A stretch of 64,000 nt of DNA from Pseudomonas sp. ZH-FAD (GTDB taxonomy: Bacteria; Pseudomonadota; Gammaproteobacteria; Pseudomonadales; Pseudomonadaceae): the NCBI RefSeq assembly GCF_002803095.1, contig NZ_PGLR01000017.1, positions 1 to 64,000 on the forward strand, written 5' to 3'. The notes beneath the pieces are model-generated. The model saw only the letters and a list, made by a program, of their open reading frames with translations. It made no database searches and was not told where the DNA came from. Below, in pieces: positions 50,072 to 58,222 of this stretch. Within the stretch, counting starts at the first letter, position 1. Every line of letters begins with the position of its first letter. Position numbers and translations under genes: made by a program.

Positions 50072-50488
50072 ATGACACTCAAAGCACAGATCCTTCTAAC
50101 CATGCTCTCACTCGCCATCGGTAACGCCCAGGCGAGCATCACCAGTGATGCAGCGGAGGCGCATTTCAAGGCAATCGCCACAAACGATCTTGCGGCGCTC
50201 ATCAACAACTATGAAAAAGATGCTCATCTCACCTGGATCGGCGGTCCACTCGATGGCAGCTACGTAGGTACCGCCGCGATCATGCCCGTATGGCATAAGT
50301 TCACAGACTCGCAGGGACCGCTACAGCTAAAGATCGAGAATCTGGAAGAAGCTTCAAACCCGAAAGGTTCTACCGTGACTGCGACGGTATATTTCGCAGG
50401 CCGGCAGCCCCTCCATGTGCGCTATGTGCTTGTTTACCGTAACGGTCGAATCGCTGAAGAGGTCTGGCAGGTCGTCCCTTCCTCCTAG
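50072..50488 (+). CDS. Exported SnoaL/NTF2-like protein
   Basis: 138 residues: signal peptide to about residue 22 (MLSLAIGNAQAS), then an NTF2-like fold: ITSDAAEAHFKAIATNDLAA, LTWIGGPLDGSYVGTAAIMP and RYVLVYRNGRIAEEVWQV. No catalytic residues can be assigned. AGGAC precedes the ATG. It lies 21 nt after the DUF2790-like gene, likely co-transcribed. Confidence 0.75.
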   Translation: MTLKAQILLTMLSLAIGNAQASITSDAAEAHFKAIATNDLAALINNYEKDAHLTWIGGPLDGSYVGTAAIMPVWHKFTDSQGPLQLKIENLEEASNPKGSTVTATVYFAGRQPLHVRYVLVYRNGRIAEEVWQVVPSS

Positions 50489-50534
50489 ATATGCCCAGCC
50501 CGCGTCACTGGTTTTCCTTCGCTATTTTTAGAGC

Positions 50535-50604
50535 GGACCGTGTGAGGCAGGCCTCGGCCTGGCCGGCGTCCTTCGTGGCCGGTATTCCTACCCTCGCACG
50601 GTCC
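50535..50604. ncRNA. Structured intergenic element, possibly RNA
   Basis: GGACCGTGTGAG (50535-50546) pairs with CTCGCACGGTCC (50593-50604) over 12 bp with one G-T. The enclosed 46 nt hold further G/C-rich pairing (GGCCTGGCC; GGCCGGCGTCCTTCGTGGCC). The downstream stretch 50605-50641 (CCCAACGCC with GGTTGG) may add a second stem. No coding frame fits. Confidence 0.45.
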
Positions 50605-50670
50605 ACCTCCCAACGCCCGTAGGAAGGCCTGGTTGGCGGCTCCTTAATCACACGAAGGAGCATAAGGAAA

Positions 50671-50763
50671 ATGCACTATCCCCCTTTTACCCAAGGGCTC
50701 CGCCCTGGGCTGCTGGCTGTCGTGTCGACTTCCGTTCTGGAGGTGCTGCATGGCCAGGTCTGA
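50671..50763 (+). CDS. Small ORF (30 codons) overlapping the next gene
   Basis: ATG at 50671 is preceded by GAAGGAGCATAAGGAAA, a strong ribosome site. It encodes a 30-residue peptide starting MHYPPFTQGLRPGLLAVVST and ends at TGA 50761-50763, overlapping the ATG at 50750 in another frame. A leader peptide coupling translation to the downstream gene is plausible. Purely from sequence signals; no homologue recognised. Confidence 0.4.
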   Translation: MHYPPFTQGLRPGLLAVVSTSVLEVLHGQV

Positions 50764-50992
50764 CTCCGTCGTTATCCCCTTCCCTACACCCCGCAATCCA
50801 CTGCGTAGCCACCTGGCGGACGATTGCCCGCACCTGGCGGCGGCCGAGTATCGGGCGGCGTTGCTGGCCAAGTTGCTGCGGCGTTTGCCGGAGCCGGAGC
50901 TGGCGAGTACCAGCAGTGCGTTGTTGAGCGAGTTGATCGTGCTCTATCGCCAGGCCATCGCCCAGGCGCAGGGAGGTAACGCCCATGGCTGA
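50750..50992 (+). CDS. Conserved-looking small protein
   Basis: 80 residues, no signal or membrane segment: MARSDSVVIPFPTPRNPLRS, a Cys/His pair in DDCPHLAAAEYRAALLAKLL, and helical LPEPELASTSSALLSELIVL. GGAGG is eight nt before the ATG. It overlaps the next gene by 8 nt. Not confidently recognised; the pair resembles small Pseudomonas regulatory proteins. Confidence 0.6.
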   Translation: MARSDSVVIPFPTPRNPLRSHLADDCPHLAAAEYRAALLAKLLRRLPEPELASTSSALLSELIVLYRQAIAQAQGGNAHG

Positions 50993-51281
50993 ACGGCATA
51001 TCACTCACCTGCCCGCCCACGACGGCCACCCCGGCGCCGAATTCGGTTGGAACGAACAGAGTCAGGCGAGCTTCATCCATGGCGTACAGCAGGCGCAGGC
51101 CTGGCTGGACGATGACAACAGCGGCTGGCTGTGGGCCAACCTGTTGCTGGAACGCCAGCTGTTCCCGCCCGGTGCGCAGCGGCACGCCTTCGAGCTGGGG
51201 TTTCTCAGCCGCATCCATCAGCGCTTGTGCTCGCCGCTTGGCGGTGAGCATCAGGCCAGGCGCACGGAGTTGCAGTTGTAG
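50985..51281 (+). CDS. Small protein, possibly QslA-like
   Basis: 98 residues. The body PGAEFGWNEQSQASFIHGVQ, QAQAWLDDDNSGWLWANLLL and QRHAFELGFLSRIHQRLC recalls the LasR antiactivator QslA type of small helical protein, but this is from memory and weak. The TAG stop could be a mutated CAG: the same frame continues for 31 sense codons (ASRKLVGELCVLIGLRLRLG ...) to TAA at 51375. Overlaps the upstream gene by 8 nt. Confidence 0.55.
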   Translation: MAERHITHLPAHDGHPGAEFGWNEQSQASFIHGVQQAQAWLDDDNSGWLWANLLLERQLFPPGAQRHAFELGFLSRIHQRLCSPLGGEHQARRTELQL

Positions 51282-51473
51282 GCGTCCCGCAAGCTGGTGG
51301 GCGAGCTCTGCGTGCTCATCGGCTTGCGCCTGCGGCTGGGGTGCCACGCCCCCGTGCGTGGCATGCCGGCCCAATAAAACAGTGAATGACTGGAGGGCTC
51401 GCGGTCTAACTCGTCAGCCCCCACGCGGCTGCTCGTCTGCCGGGCAGGCCCAACTGACAGTCGAGCACAGCCC

Positions 51474-52019
51474 ATGAAACGCGCCCGAATCATTACCTCG
51501 GAATTACACGATCTGCAGAGTGAGCAGCAGGCGGAGTTGATGATTTTCGGCACGCCGAAGGAGCGGCTCGATTTCTATCGGCGGGAAATTCAGTACGAAA
51601 CCAGCCTGCTGGCCGGGCGCACCAATTCCTATCTGACGGCGCAGTCGTTTCTGGTGATCGCCTATGCATCGTCCATGGCCAACCTGAACGAAAACTGGGG
51701 GGCGCTATTCACTCTGGTGGTTCCGGCGCTGTTCACGCTGCTGGGCATCATCAGTTCACTGCACGCCTGGCCGGGGATCAGGGCCTCCGCAACGATCATC
51801 GAGCACTGGCACTACAAGCAGGAGCAGTTGCTGCGCAGCGATCCCGAGTTCGGCCATGCCTATGACGACTCACCACTGTTCAGCGAGAAGGAGGCCAGCC
51901 GGGAGAGCACCTACAAATCGCTGTTGTTCTTTCTGCGCTCGCCCTGGCTGTTCATCGTTTTCTGGAGTGTGCTGGGCGTGTTCTCGGTCTGGTTGCAGTT
52001 GCCCTCGGCGAATCTGTGA
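51474..52019 (+). CDS. Membrane protein of unknown function
   Basis: 181 residues. A cytoplasmic N-terminus (about 1-50, with RLDFYRREIQYETSLLAGRT) leads into a tight pair of transmembrane helices (SFLVIAYASSMA; LFTLVVPALFTLLGIISSLH). A charged cytoplasmic stretch (about 105-150) and a final helix (PWLFIVFWSVLGVFSVWLQL) follow. The two-helix hairpin with flanking helices recalls SLATT-type 2TM proteins, but no motif proves it. It stands alone. The start is supported only by the frame. Confidence 0.6.
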   Translation: MKRARIITSELHDLQSEQQAELMIFGTPKERLDFYRREIQYETSLLAGRTNSYLTAQSFLVIAYASSMANLNENWGALFTLVVPALFTLLGIISSLHAWPGIRASATIIEHWHYKQEQLLRSDPEFGHAYDDSPLFSEKEASRESTYKSLLFFLRSPWLFIVFWSVLGVFSVWLQLPSANL

Positions 52020-52166
52020 GCCGGCCGAGACGGGCCTGATGGCAGCCATCGCCCGCCAATCAAGTCGAACTTCTGCTTCTTACACCTTTCAATCCTGATA
52101 CATGCCGCGTTCGCCAACGCGACCATTCACTGCGCCCCGTGCGGCGCATCAGCGGAGGTATCGATC

Positions 52167-52727
52167 ATGAGTTCGAATCTGCAAGGCAAGAAGGTGCTGT
52201 TCATCACCGCCAACACGGGCATCGAGCGCGACGAGCTGCTCAAGCCGATGCAGGCGTTGAAGGATCAGGGCGCCAGCGTCACCCACGCCAGCGTCAAGGG
52301 CGGCGAGGCCGAAACCTGGCTGAAGGACAGCAAGAAGGACGTCAGCGTGCAGTCCGACACCCAGCTCAAAGGAGTGGGCGCGGCGGACTACGATCTGCTG
52401 GTGATCCCTGGCGGTACGGTGAACGCCGACAACCTGCGCCAGGATGAGGACGCGCAGCGCCTGGTGCAGGAGTTTCGTGACGCCGGCAAGACGGTCGCGG
52501 CGATCTGCCATGGCCCCTGGCTGCTGATCGATGCTGGCGTGGTGCCGGGCAAGGTGCTGACGTCGTATGCCAGCGTGCGCCTGGATCTGGCCAATGCCGG
52601 TGCGAGCTGGGTAGACGCCGAGGTGCAAGTTTGCCCAGGGCAGAACTGGACGCTGATCACCTCGCGCAACCCCGACGATATTCCTGCGTTCAACGAGGCC
52701 ATCAGCCAGGCCTTGCTGGCGGCCTGA
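52167..52727 (+). CDS. DJ-1/PfpI family protein (YhbO-like)
   Basis: 186 residues, one DJ-1/PfpI domain. The nucleophile elbow AAICHGPWLLIDAGVV holds Cys with adjacent His, and the Glu at the N-terminal part is in TGIERDELLKPM. DYDLLVIPGGTVNADNLRQD is the second family motif. Members are called proteases, chaperones or glyoxalase/deglycase enzymes in stress protection; which applies here is not readable. GGAGG is well placed before the ATG. Confidence 0.88.
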   Translation: MSSNLQGKKVLFITANTGIERDELLKPMQALKDQGASVTHASVKGGEAETWLKDSKKDVSVQSDTQLKGVGAADYDLLVIPGGTVNADNLRQDEDAQRLVQEFRDAGKTVAAICHGPWLLIDAGVVPGKVLTSYASVRLDLANAGASWVDAEVQVCPGQNWTLITSRNPDDIPAFNEAISQALLAA

Positions 52728-52739
52728 GCCAGCCTGCCG

Positions 52740-54407
52740 TCAATGATGCTCGATGCGATTTCGCCCGCCGCGCTTGGCGCAGTACAGGGCGATATCGCTG
52801 CGCGACAGGGCGGCCTCGACGCTGGCATCGCTGGCGTTGAGCGATGAGATGCCGACGCTGACGGCGAGAAAGATCGGCTCCCCAGCATGCAGGATCGGCG
52901 CCCTGGCCAGTTCGCTCTGGATGCGCGTGGCGAAATGCATGGCCTTGTCCAGACTCGCATCGCTGAGCACCACGGCGAACTCTTCGCCACCCAGTCGCCC
53001 GGCTGTGTCGGCCTTGCGCAGCTGGCTGCTTAGAATTCCCGCGAAATGGCGCAGCGCCTGGTCGCCGACATCGTGGCCCCAGCGGTCGTTGATGGTCTTG
53101 AAGTAGTCCAGGTCGAACATCAGGATCGCCGCACTCTGTTCAGGGCTGCGTTGCAGGCGCGCCAGCTCTGCCTCGAGCTGACACATGAAGTGCCTGCGGT
53201 TGGCGAGCTGGGTGAGGAAGTCGGTGGTGGCGAAGGCCTGCAGCTCGGCCTCGATCTGCTTGCGTTCGGTCACGTCAGTCATGAAGCCATGCCAGATCAC
53301 GCTGCCGTCTGCTTCGCGGCGCGGGCAGGCTTCACCCTGGCACCAGGCGACTTCACGCCCCGGCACCTGCACGCGGAACTCCAGATGCCAAGGCGTGAGT
53401 TGCTCGGCCGATAGCTGGAAGGAGTCGATGAAAGCCGCGCGGTCGTCCGGGTGAATGATGGCGGTAAGCGCCTCAGCGTCCTGCATCAGTTGCATGGCAC
53501 TGAGGCCGCAGATGGCTTGCGCGCCGGCGCTGGCGTAGGTAACGGCGTACTTGCCATCGCTGTGCCGGCGGACCTGGAAGACCATGCCGGGTATTTCATT
53601 GGTCAGATCGGTCATCAGGGTGGCGGTCTGCTGTACCTGCTCGGACAGGCGGCGCATGGCGGTGATGTCGGTGGTGGTGCCGATCATTCGCAGCGGTTTG
53701 CCGTGCTTGTCGCGCTCGACCACCTTGCCGCGGCTGCACACCCATTTGTACTGGCCGTCACGGCAACGCAGGCGATGCTCCACTTCATAGGCATCGGTAC
53801 GCTGATCCAGGTGTGCCTGGATGGTCTCGCGCACGTAGTCAAGGTCGGCTGGATGTACGCGGGTATAGCTCTCTTCGATGCGATTGCCGACTTCGTGGTC
53901 GGCATAGCCGAGCAGCGCCTTCCAACTGCTGGAGTAGTAAATCTCGCCGCTGCTGATGTCGCGGTCCCAGATGCCGGTACCACTACCGACGATGGCCAGC
54001 GCCATGCGTCGTTCACTGTCGCGCAGGGCGGCAATCTCTTGACGCTGCCGGGCTTCATCGGCCTCTAGTGCCAGTAGATCGAGGGCCAGGGCGGCGAAGT
54101 CCTGCAGAGCCTCCTGCTGCCTGGCATCGAGCTTATGTGGCCGGTCGAAATGCAGGTACAGCGTGCCGAGCCGGGCGCCTGTTTGCGCCTGTAGTGGCCA
54201 GACGAGCGTGGTGGGCGTGGTTTCGCTGATGCCGATGATCTTCGCCACATCGCTCAGGGCAGGGCTGGCCCAGATACGGCGCGCAGAGCCGGCGCCGGTA
54301 ACCAGCACGGCGGCCGAGTCGAAATACCGGCCAAGCAGGCGCACTAAACCATCGAGCCGCTCATCATTGGCACTGCTGGGCGCATTGACCGAACACAGGG
54401 GCTGCAT
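52740..54407 (-). CDS. Diguanylate cyclase with GAF-like and two PAS domains
   Basis: 555 residues, soluble. An N-terminal GAF-like region (about 10-115), a short coiled coil (116-135), PAS/PAC 1 (about 136-250, GIWDRDISSGEIYYSSSWKA; MIGTTTDITAMRR), PAS/PAC 2 (about 265-382, WHGFMTDVTERKQ), then GGDEF (about 393-553). The active site GGEEF is at 473-477, with inhibitory I-site RKAD at 464-467, five residues before it. It should make c-di-GMP with product inhibition. Convergent with the PfpI gene and divergent from the TonB receptor. Confidence 0.94.
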   Translation of the reverse strand: MQPLCSVNAPSSANDERLDGLVRLLGRYFDSAAVLVTGAGSARRIWASPALSDVAKIIGISETTPTTLVWPLQAQTGARLGTLYLHFDRPHKLDARQQEALQDFAALALDLLALEADEARQRQEIAALRDSERRMALAIVGSGTGIWDRDISSGEIYYSSSWKALLGYADHEVGNRIEESYTRVHPADLDYVRETIQAHLDQRTDAYEVEHRLRCRDGQYKWVCSRGKVVERDKHGKPLRMIGTTTDITAMRRLSEQVQQTATLMTDLTNEIPGMVFQVRRHSDGKYAVTYASAGAQAICGLSAMQLMQDAEALTAIIHPDDRAAFIDSFQLSAEQLTPWHLEFRVQVPGREVAWCQGEACPRREADGSVIWHGFMTDVTERKQIEAELQAFATTDFLTQLANRRHFMCQLEAELARLQRSPEQSAAILMFDLDYFKTINDRWGHDVGDQALRHFAGILSSQLRKADTAGRLGGEEFAVVLSDASLDKAMHFATRIQSELARAPILHAGEPIFLAVSVGISSLNASDASVEAALSRSDIALYCAKRGGRNRIEHH

Positions 54408-54601
54408 AGTGATTCTGTTTGGATAGAAACGCGGAAGACGCCTGATATTGATACGCCATTAGCTGGCCGGCGTCTAATCGTTCGTGCAGGTCAGGCCACT
54501 GTGCATCGGCCGTTGCGCCGATTGCTCAGCCTGAGACGGCTCTAGCCAGAGCCTTTGCGACCCCCGTGGCTTGATTTCGAACTGGTCGAGCGCACCAGAA
54601 T

Positions 54602-54616
54602 TGTTATGATATAACA
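54602..54616. promoter_or_regulatory. Zur-box-like palindrome upstream of TonB receptor
   Basis: TGTTATGATATAACA, an inverted repeat with a 3-nt centre, sits in an A/T-rich patch in the otherwise gene-free gap 54408-54738. It fits the gamma-proteobacterial Zur pattern GTTAT-N3-ATAAC. It lies about 120 nt before the receptor start. Confidence 0.7.
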
Positions 54617-54738
54617 TCTGAATTGAAGATAATTCGTCCGACCGGACAACCCGCTGCCGCCAGGAGACTCGCCAGCCCGCGCAGCAAACCAGCGCCACAC
54701 CCTCCCCTCACTTAGAAAACGCAACGCTAGGAATACCC

Positions 54739-56790
54739 ATGAAAGCCACTTCGGCCTCCCTCGCCGTCATGACCGCCCTGGTCACGCCTCAGATTCACGC
54801 CGCCTCCTCCGGCAACTCCACCGTTTCGCTCGGCTCGGTCTACGTCACCCCGGAGGCCAGCGGCACGCTGCGCACCGACAGCATCCTGAGCTCGGTCGAC
54901 ATCATGGGCAGTGACAAGATCGAGGATAAGAACGTGATGAATAGCTGGGAGCTGGTGGGCCAGATGCCCGGCATCCAGCTGACCGAAACGCGCATGGGCG
55001 CCGAATCCGGCAAGGTGACCTTCCGCGCGTTCAATGGCGAGGGCTACATCAATGGCATCAAGACGCTGATCGACGGCGTGCCGAGCAACGTCAACAGCGG
55101 CAACCAACGCTTCATCGACATGATCTTCCCGCTGGACATCGACTACATCGAGGTGGTGCGCGGCACCAATGACCCGCGCTACGGCCTGCACAACATCGGC
55201 GGCAACATCAATTTCGCCACCCGTCAGGGCGGCAACTACACTGACGGCCGCCTGACCTACGGCAGCTTCAACACCCGCGAATTCCAGCTGGCCGTCGGCC
55301 ACGAGGAAGGCAACTTCGCGCAGAACTACTTTCTGGCCAAGCAGGATTCCGACGGTTTCCGCGACCACAGCAACTCCAACAAATACTCCCTGGGCGGCAA
55401 ATGGTTCGTCACCGATGACGAGCAGACCATGAAGCTCGGCGTGATCGCCCGCCTCTACCACCACCAAGCCGAGGAGCCAGGTTTTCTCACCGCGCAAGAG
55501 CTGGCCGCGAGCCGCTCGCAGTCACCGGAGAAGAACGCCAACGACGGCGACGACCGCGACATGAAGCACCTCAGCGCGCATGCCGATTTCCAGCTCAGCG
55601 ACGACCTGAGCCTGAGCAACAAGCTGTACTACAACAGCTACGACGATGACCGCACCGTGACCTTCACCAGCTACCCGATCGGCAACGCCCCGCGTCAGCG
55701 CCGCCAGTGGGAAGAGCGCCAGATCGGCGTGCTGAGCAACCTGACCTGGCGCGCCCACGAGATGCTGACCCTCGACGGCGGCATCAACTACGAGCAGCAG
55801 AACAACGAATACCGCCGCTACCGCTACAGCTTCGGCATTCCCACCGATTTCGACGCGCCGCCGGCACGCACGCAAAACGACGACAGCTACACGCTGTACA
55901 ACACCGGCGCCTATGGCCAGGCGATCATCCAGCCCATCGAGCAGTTGAAGATCATCCCGGCGTACCGCGTCGACAAGTTCTCCGGTAATACCGAGCTGAT
56001 GAACGGCGAGAAGGCCGAGCTGCAGGACTACGGCTGGATCGAGCAGCCCAAGCTCAGCGTGGTGTACAGCATCACCCCGGACATCAACGTCTACGCCAAC
56101 TGGGGGCGCACCTTCCAGATCCTCACCGGCTCCACCGCACCGGCCTACATGACCGCCGGCCAGGCTTCGTACAAACCGTCGATCAACACCGGCAAGGAAG
56201 TGGGGGTGAAGTTCAAGCCGTTCGCCGGCTCGGAGGCGCGCATCGCCGTGTGGCAACAGGAAGCCACCGACGAAGTGGCCAACATGCCCAGCACCGGCAC
56301 CACCGTCGGCCTGGGTGAAACCAAGCGTCGTGGCATCGACATGCAGCTCACCGCACAGCTGAACGACCAGTGGACGGTGTGGGGTTCGCACGCCATCCAG
56401 GAAGCCAAGGTGGTCAGCGCGTTCACCGCGGGCGGGCAGTCGCTGGCGGGCAAGGAGGTGTTCTCCACGCCGCGCTACATCAGCAATGCCGGGGTCGACT
56501 ACCAGTTCAACGACGCCTGGCGCTTCGGCCTGTCGGCCCGCGCCCAAGGCGACTACTACATCGACGAGCTGAACCAGCAAGGCAAGTACGGCGGCTTCGC
56601 GGTGCTCGATGCCAACGTGCGCTATCAGGTATCGGCCACCACCAGCCTCGACCTGCAGATGAAGAACCTGACCGACCGCGACTACGAGTACGTATGGTTC
56701 GACAACTTCTTCTGGGGCGGCGATGACCAGCCGATGTTCTCCCCTGCTCCAGGTCGCTCGGCCTACCTGTCAGTGAACATGAAGCTGTAA
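54739..56790 (+). CDS. TonB-dependent outer-membrane receptor, probably zinc-related
   Basis: 683 residues. Signal peptide to about residue 22 (VMTALVTPQIHAAS); plug domain (about 30-165: LVGQMPGIQLTETRMG, DYIEVVRGTNDPRYGLHNIG GNINFATRQ); then a 22-strand beta barrel ending in LSVNMKL with terminal hydrophobic pattern. The N-terminus lacks a signalling extension, so not a sigma-transducer. A Zur-box-like palindrome upstream suggests zinc-responsive control, and the substrate may be zinc or a zincophore; this is inferred. Confidence 0.9.
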   Translation: MKATSASLAVMTALVTPQIHAASSGNSTVSLGSVYVTPEASGTLRTDSILSSVDIMGSDKIEDKNVMNSWELVGQMPGIQLTETRMGAESGKVTFRAFNGEGYINGIKTLIDGVPSNVNSGNQRFIDMIFPLDIDYIEVVRGTNDPRYGLHNIGGNINFATRQGGNYTDGRLTYGSFNTREFQLAVGHEEGNFAQNYFLAKQDSDGFRDHSNSNKYSLGGKWFVTDDEQTMKLGVIARLYHHQAEEPGFLTAQELAASRSQSPEKNANDGDDRDMKHLSAHADFQLSDDLSLSNKLYYNSYDDDRTVTFTSYPIGNAPRQRRQWEERQIGVLSNLTWRAHEMLTLDGGINYEQQNNEYRRYRYSFGIPTDFDAPPARTQNDDSYTLYNTGAYGQAIIQPIEQLKIIPAYRVDKFSGNTELMNGEKAELQDYGWIEQPKLSVVYSITPDINVYANWGRTFQILTGSTAPAYMTAGQASYKPSINTGKEVGVKFKPFAGSEARIAVWQQEATDEVANMPSTGTTVGLGETKRRGIDMQLTAQLNDQWTVWGSHAIQEAKVVSAFTAGGQSLAGKEVFSTPRYISNAGVDYQFNDAWRFGLSARAQGDYYIDELNQQGKYGGFAVLDANVRYQVSATTSLDLQMKNLTDRDYEYVWFDNFFWGGDDQPMFSPAPGRSAYLSVNMKL

Positions 56791-56828
56791 CGCCGGAGCC
56801 GCGCGGAAAGGACTCCGCAACTCGACCT

Positions 56829-56888
56829 GTAGGAGCCAGCTTGCCGGCGATCGCGTCAGTCAGCCATCGCCCGCAAGCGGGCTCCTAC
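56829..56888. repeat. REP-type palindrome
   Basis: GTAGGAGCCAGCTTGCCGGC mirrored by ATCGCCCGCAAGCGGGCTCC with TAC at the end. It sits just after the TonB receptor gene. Confidence 0.75.
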
Positions 56889-56920
56889 AACGCACGACAT
56901 CGTGCCAATGCCGAGCGAAG

Positions 56921-56984
56921 GTAGGGTGCGCCGTGCGCACCGGATATTTTCGAGGTGCCAGTTGGTGCGCACGGCGCACCCTAC
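56921..56984. repeat. Inverted repeat, GTGCGC type
   Basis: A 20-bp perfect arm GTAGGGTGCGCCGTGCGCAC and its mirror GTGCGCACGGCGCACCCTAC around a 24-nt centre. It lies between the convergent TonB receptor and membrane acyltransferase genes and could stop both transcripts. Confidence 0.85.
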
Positions 56985-56995
56985 GTCAAAGGCTC

Positions 56996-58135
56996 TCAGA
57001 GGTACTTCAACCAGCGAATGTCGCGACGCCGCGCCTTGAGCCGAGCGAACCACTGCGTGGGCGCAAACAGCAGCAGCGCCAGCAGCACGGTCGCAGCCCA
57101 GATCCAGCCCATCGAGTCGAAGCCGAAGTAATGCCCCTGGTTCGCGCCCCAGATGGCGAAGGCGGCGATGTAGAGCAGCTTCAGCACGTACAGGTGCAGC
57201 AGGTAGAAGAACATCGGCGCGCTGCCGAACACGGCCAGCGTGCGCACCATGCGCCCGTCGTTGCGGCGCTCGAAGTAGGCCAGCAGCAACAGGCCGACGC
57301 CCAGCGTCAGCGCCAGGAATAGCAGCGACGGCGGGTATTTGGTGATGTTGAACAGGCCCATCAGCGTTTGCAGTGCGGTTTCTTCCACGGCCCAGGGTTT
57401 CTCGCCATAGCCGTTGAGCAGGCGCAGCAGTACGAACAGCGCCAGCGCGCCGAAACCGGCGCGACGCAGCCATTGCAGACGCTGCTCGGGCGCACTGGTC
57501 CAGCGGAACCACGGGCCGATCACATAGCCCAGGGCGATCACCCCGATCCACGGCAGCACCGGGTAGGAGGTGCGTAGGCGCAGGGTTTCGGAAAACTCGA
57601 TCCAGCCGCGGTCATGCAGGATCGCCCAGGGAATGTGCAGCGCCGACTCCGCGTCGAAGTGCAACCCATCGAGCAGGTTGTGCCCCGCCACCAGCGCCAG
57701 GCCCAGCACGGCCAGCAGCGTTCGCGGCAGCCACAGCAGCACGGAGAGCGCCAGCATGCTCAGGCCGATGGCCCAGATCACCTGCAGGTAGATCACCGTG
57801 GGCGGGAACTGGAAGGTCCAGGCAAAGTTGACCAGGGTGAACTCCAGCACCACCAGAAATAGCCCGCGCTTGAACAGGAAGGCGCTGGTCGCCGCCCGGC
57901 TCATCTGCTTCTCGCCATAGAGAAACGCCGAAAGCCCGGTGAGCAGGATGAACACCGGCGCGCACAGATGCGCCAGGGTACGGCTGAAGAACAGCGCAGG
58001 CTCAGTAGCGGTCACGTCCATCGGGTCGCCGACCTGCTGGTGCAGGTAGAAGGTTTCGCGAACGTGATCGAGCAACATGAAGAGGATGACCAAACCGCGC
58101 AGGGCGTCGATCGAGAGCAGACGATTGGAGGGCAT
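56996..58135 (-). CDS. DUF1624/HGSNAT-type membrane acyltransferase
   Basis: 379 residues, about ten transmembrane helices. The N-terminus SNRLLSIDALRGLVILFMLLDHVRE is the heparan-alpha-glucosaminide N-acetyltransferase (DUF1624) signature, with the catalytic-site His in L-L-D-H. ALFFSRTLAHLCAPVFILLT and FGSAPMFFYLLHLYVLKLLY are also typical. The acyl acceptor is unknown. It lies downstream of, and divergent from, no recognisable partner. Confidence 0.87.
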   Translation of the reverse strand: MPSNRLLSIDALRGLVILFMLLDHVRETFYLHQQVGDPMDVTATEPALFFSRTLAHLCAPVFILLTGLSAFLYGEKQMSRAATSAFLFKRGLFLVVLEFTLVNFAWTFQFPPTVIYLQVIWAIGLSMLALSVLLWLPRTLLAVLGLALVAGHNLLDGLHFDAESALHIPWAILHDRGWIEFSETLRLRTSYPVLPWIGVIALGYVIGPWFRWTSAPEQRLQWLRRAGFGALALFVLLRLLNGYGEKPWAVEETALQTLMGLFNITKYPPSLLFLALTLGVGLLLLAYFERRNDGRMVRTLAVFGSAPMFFYLLHLYVLKLLYIAAFAIWGANQGHYFGFDSMGWIWAATVLLALLLFAPTQWFARLKARRRDIRWLKYL

Positions 58136-58222
58136 GAAAGGCTTCGAATGGGGCTTGAAGAGAACGTAATACTATAACCAGATTCTGCCGAGCCGATGCC
58201 ATCCACCTGCGGCGCAGAGCCT

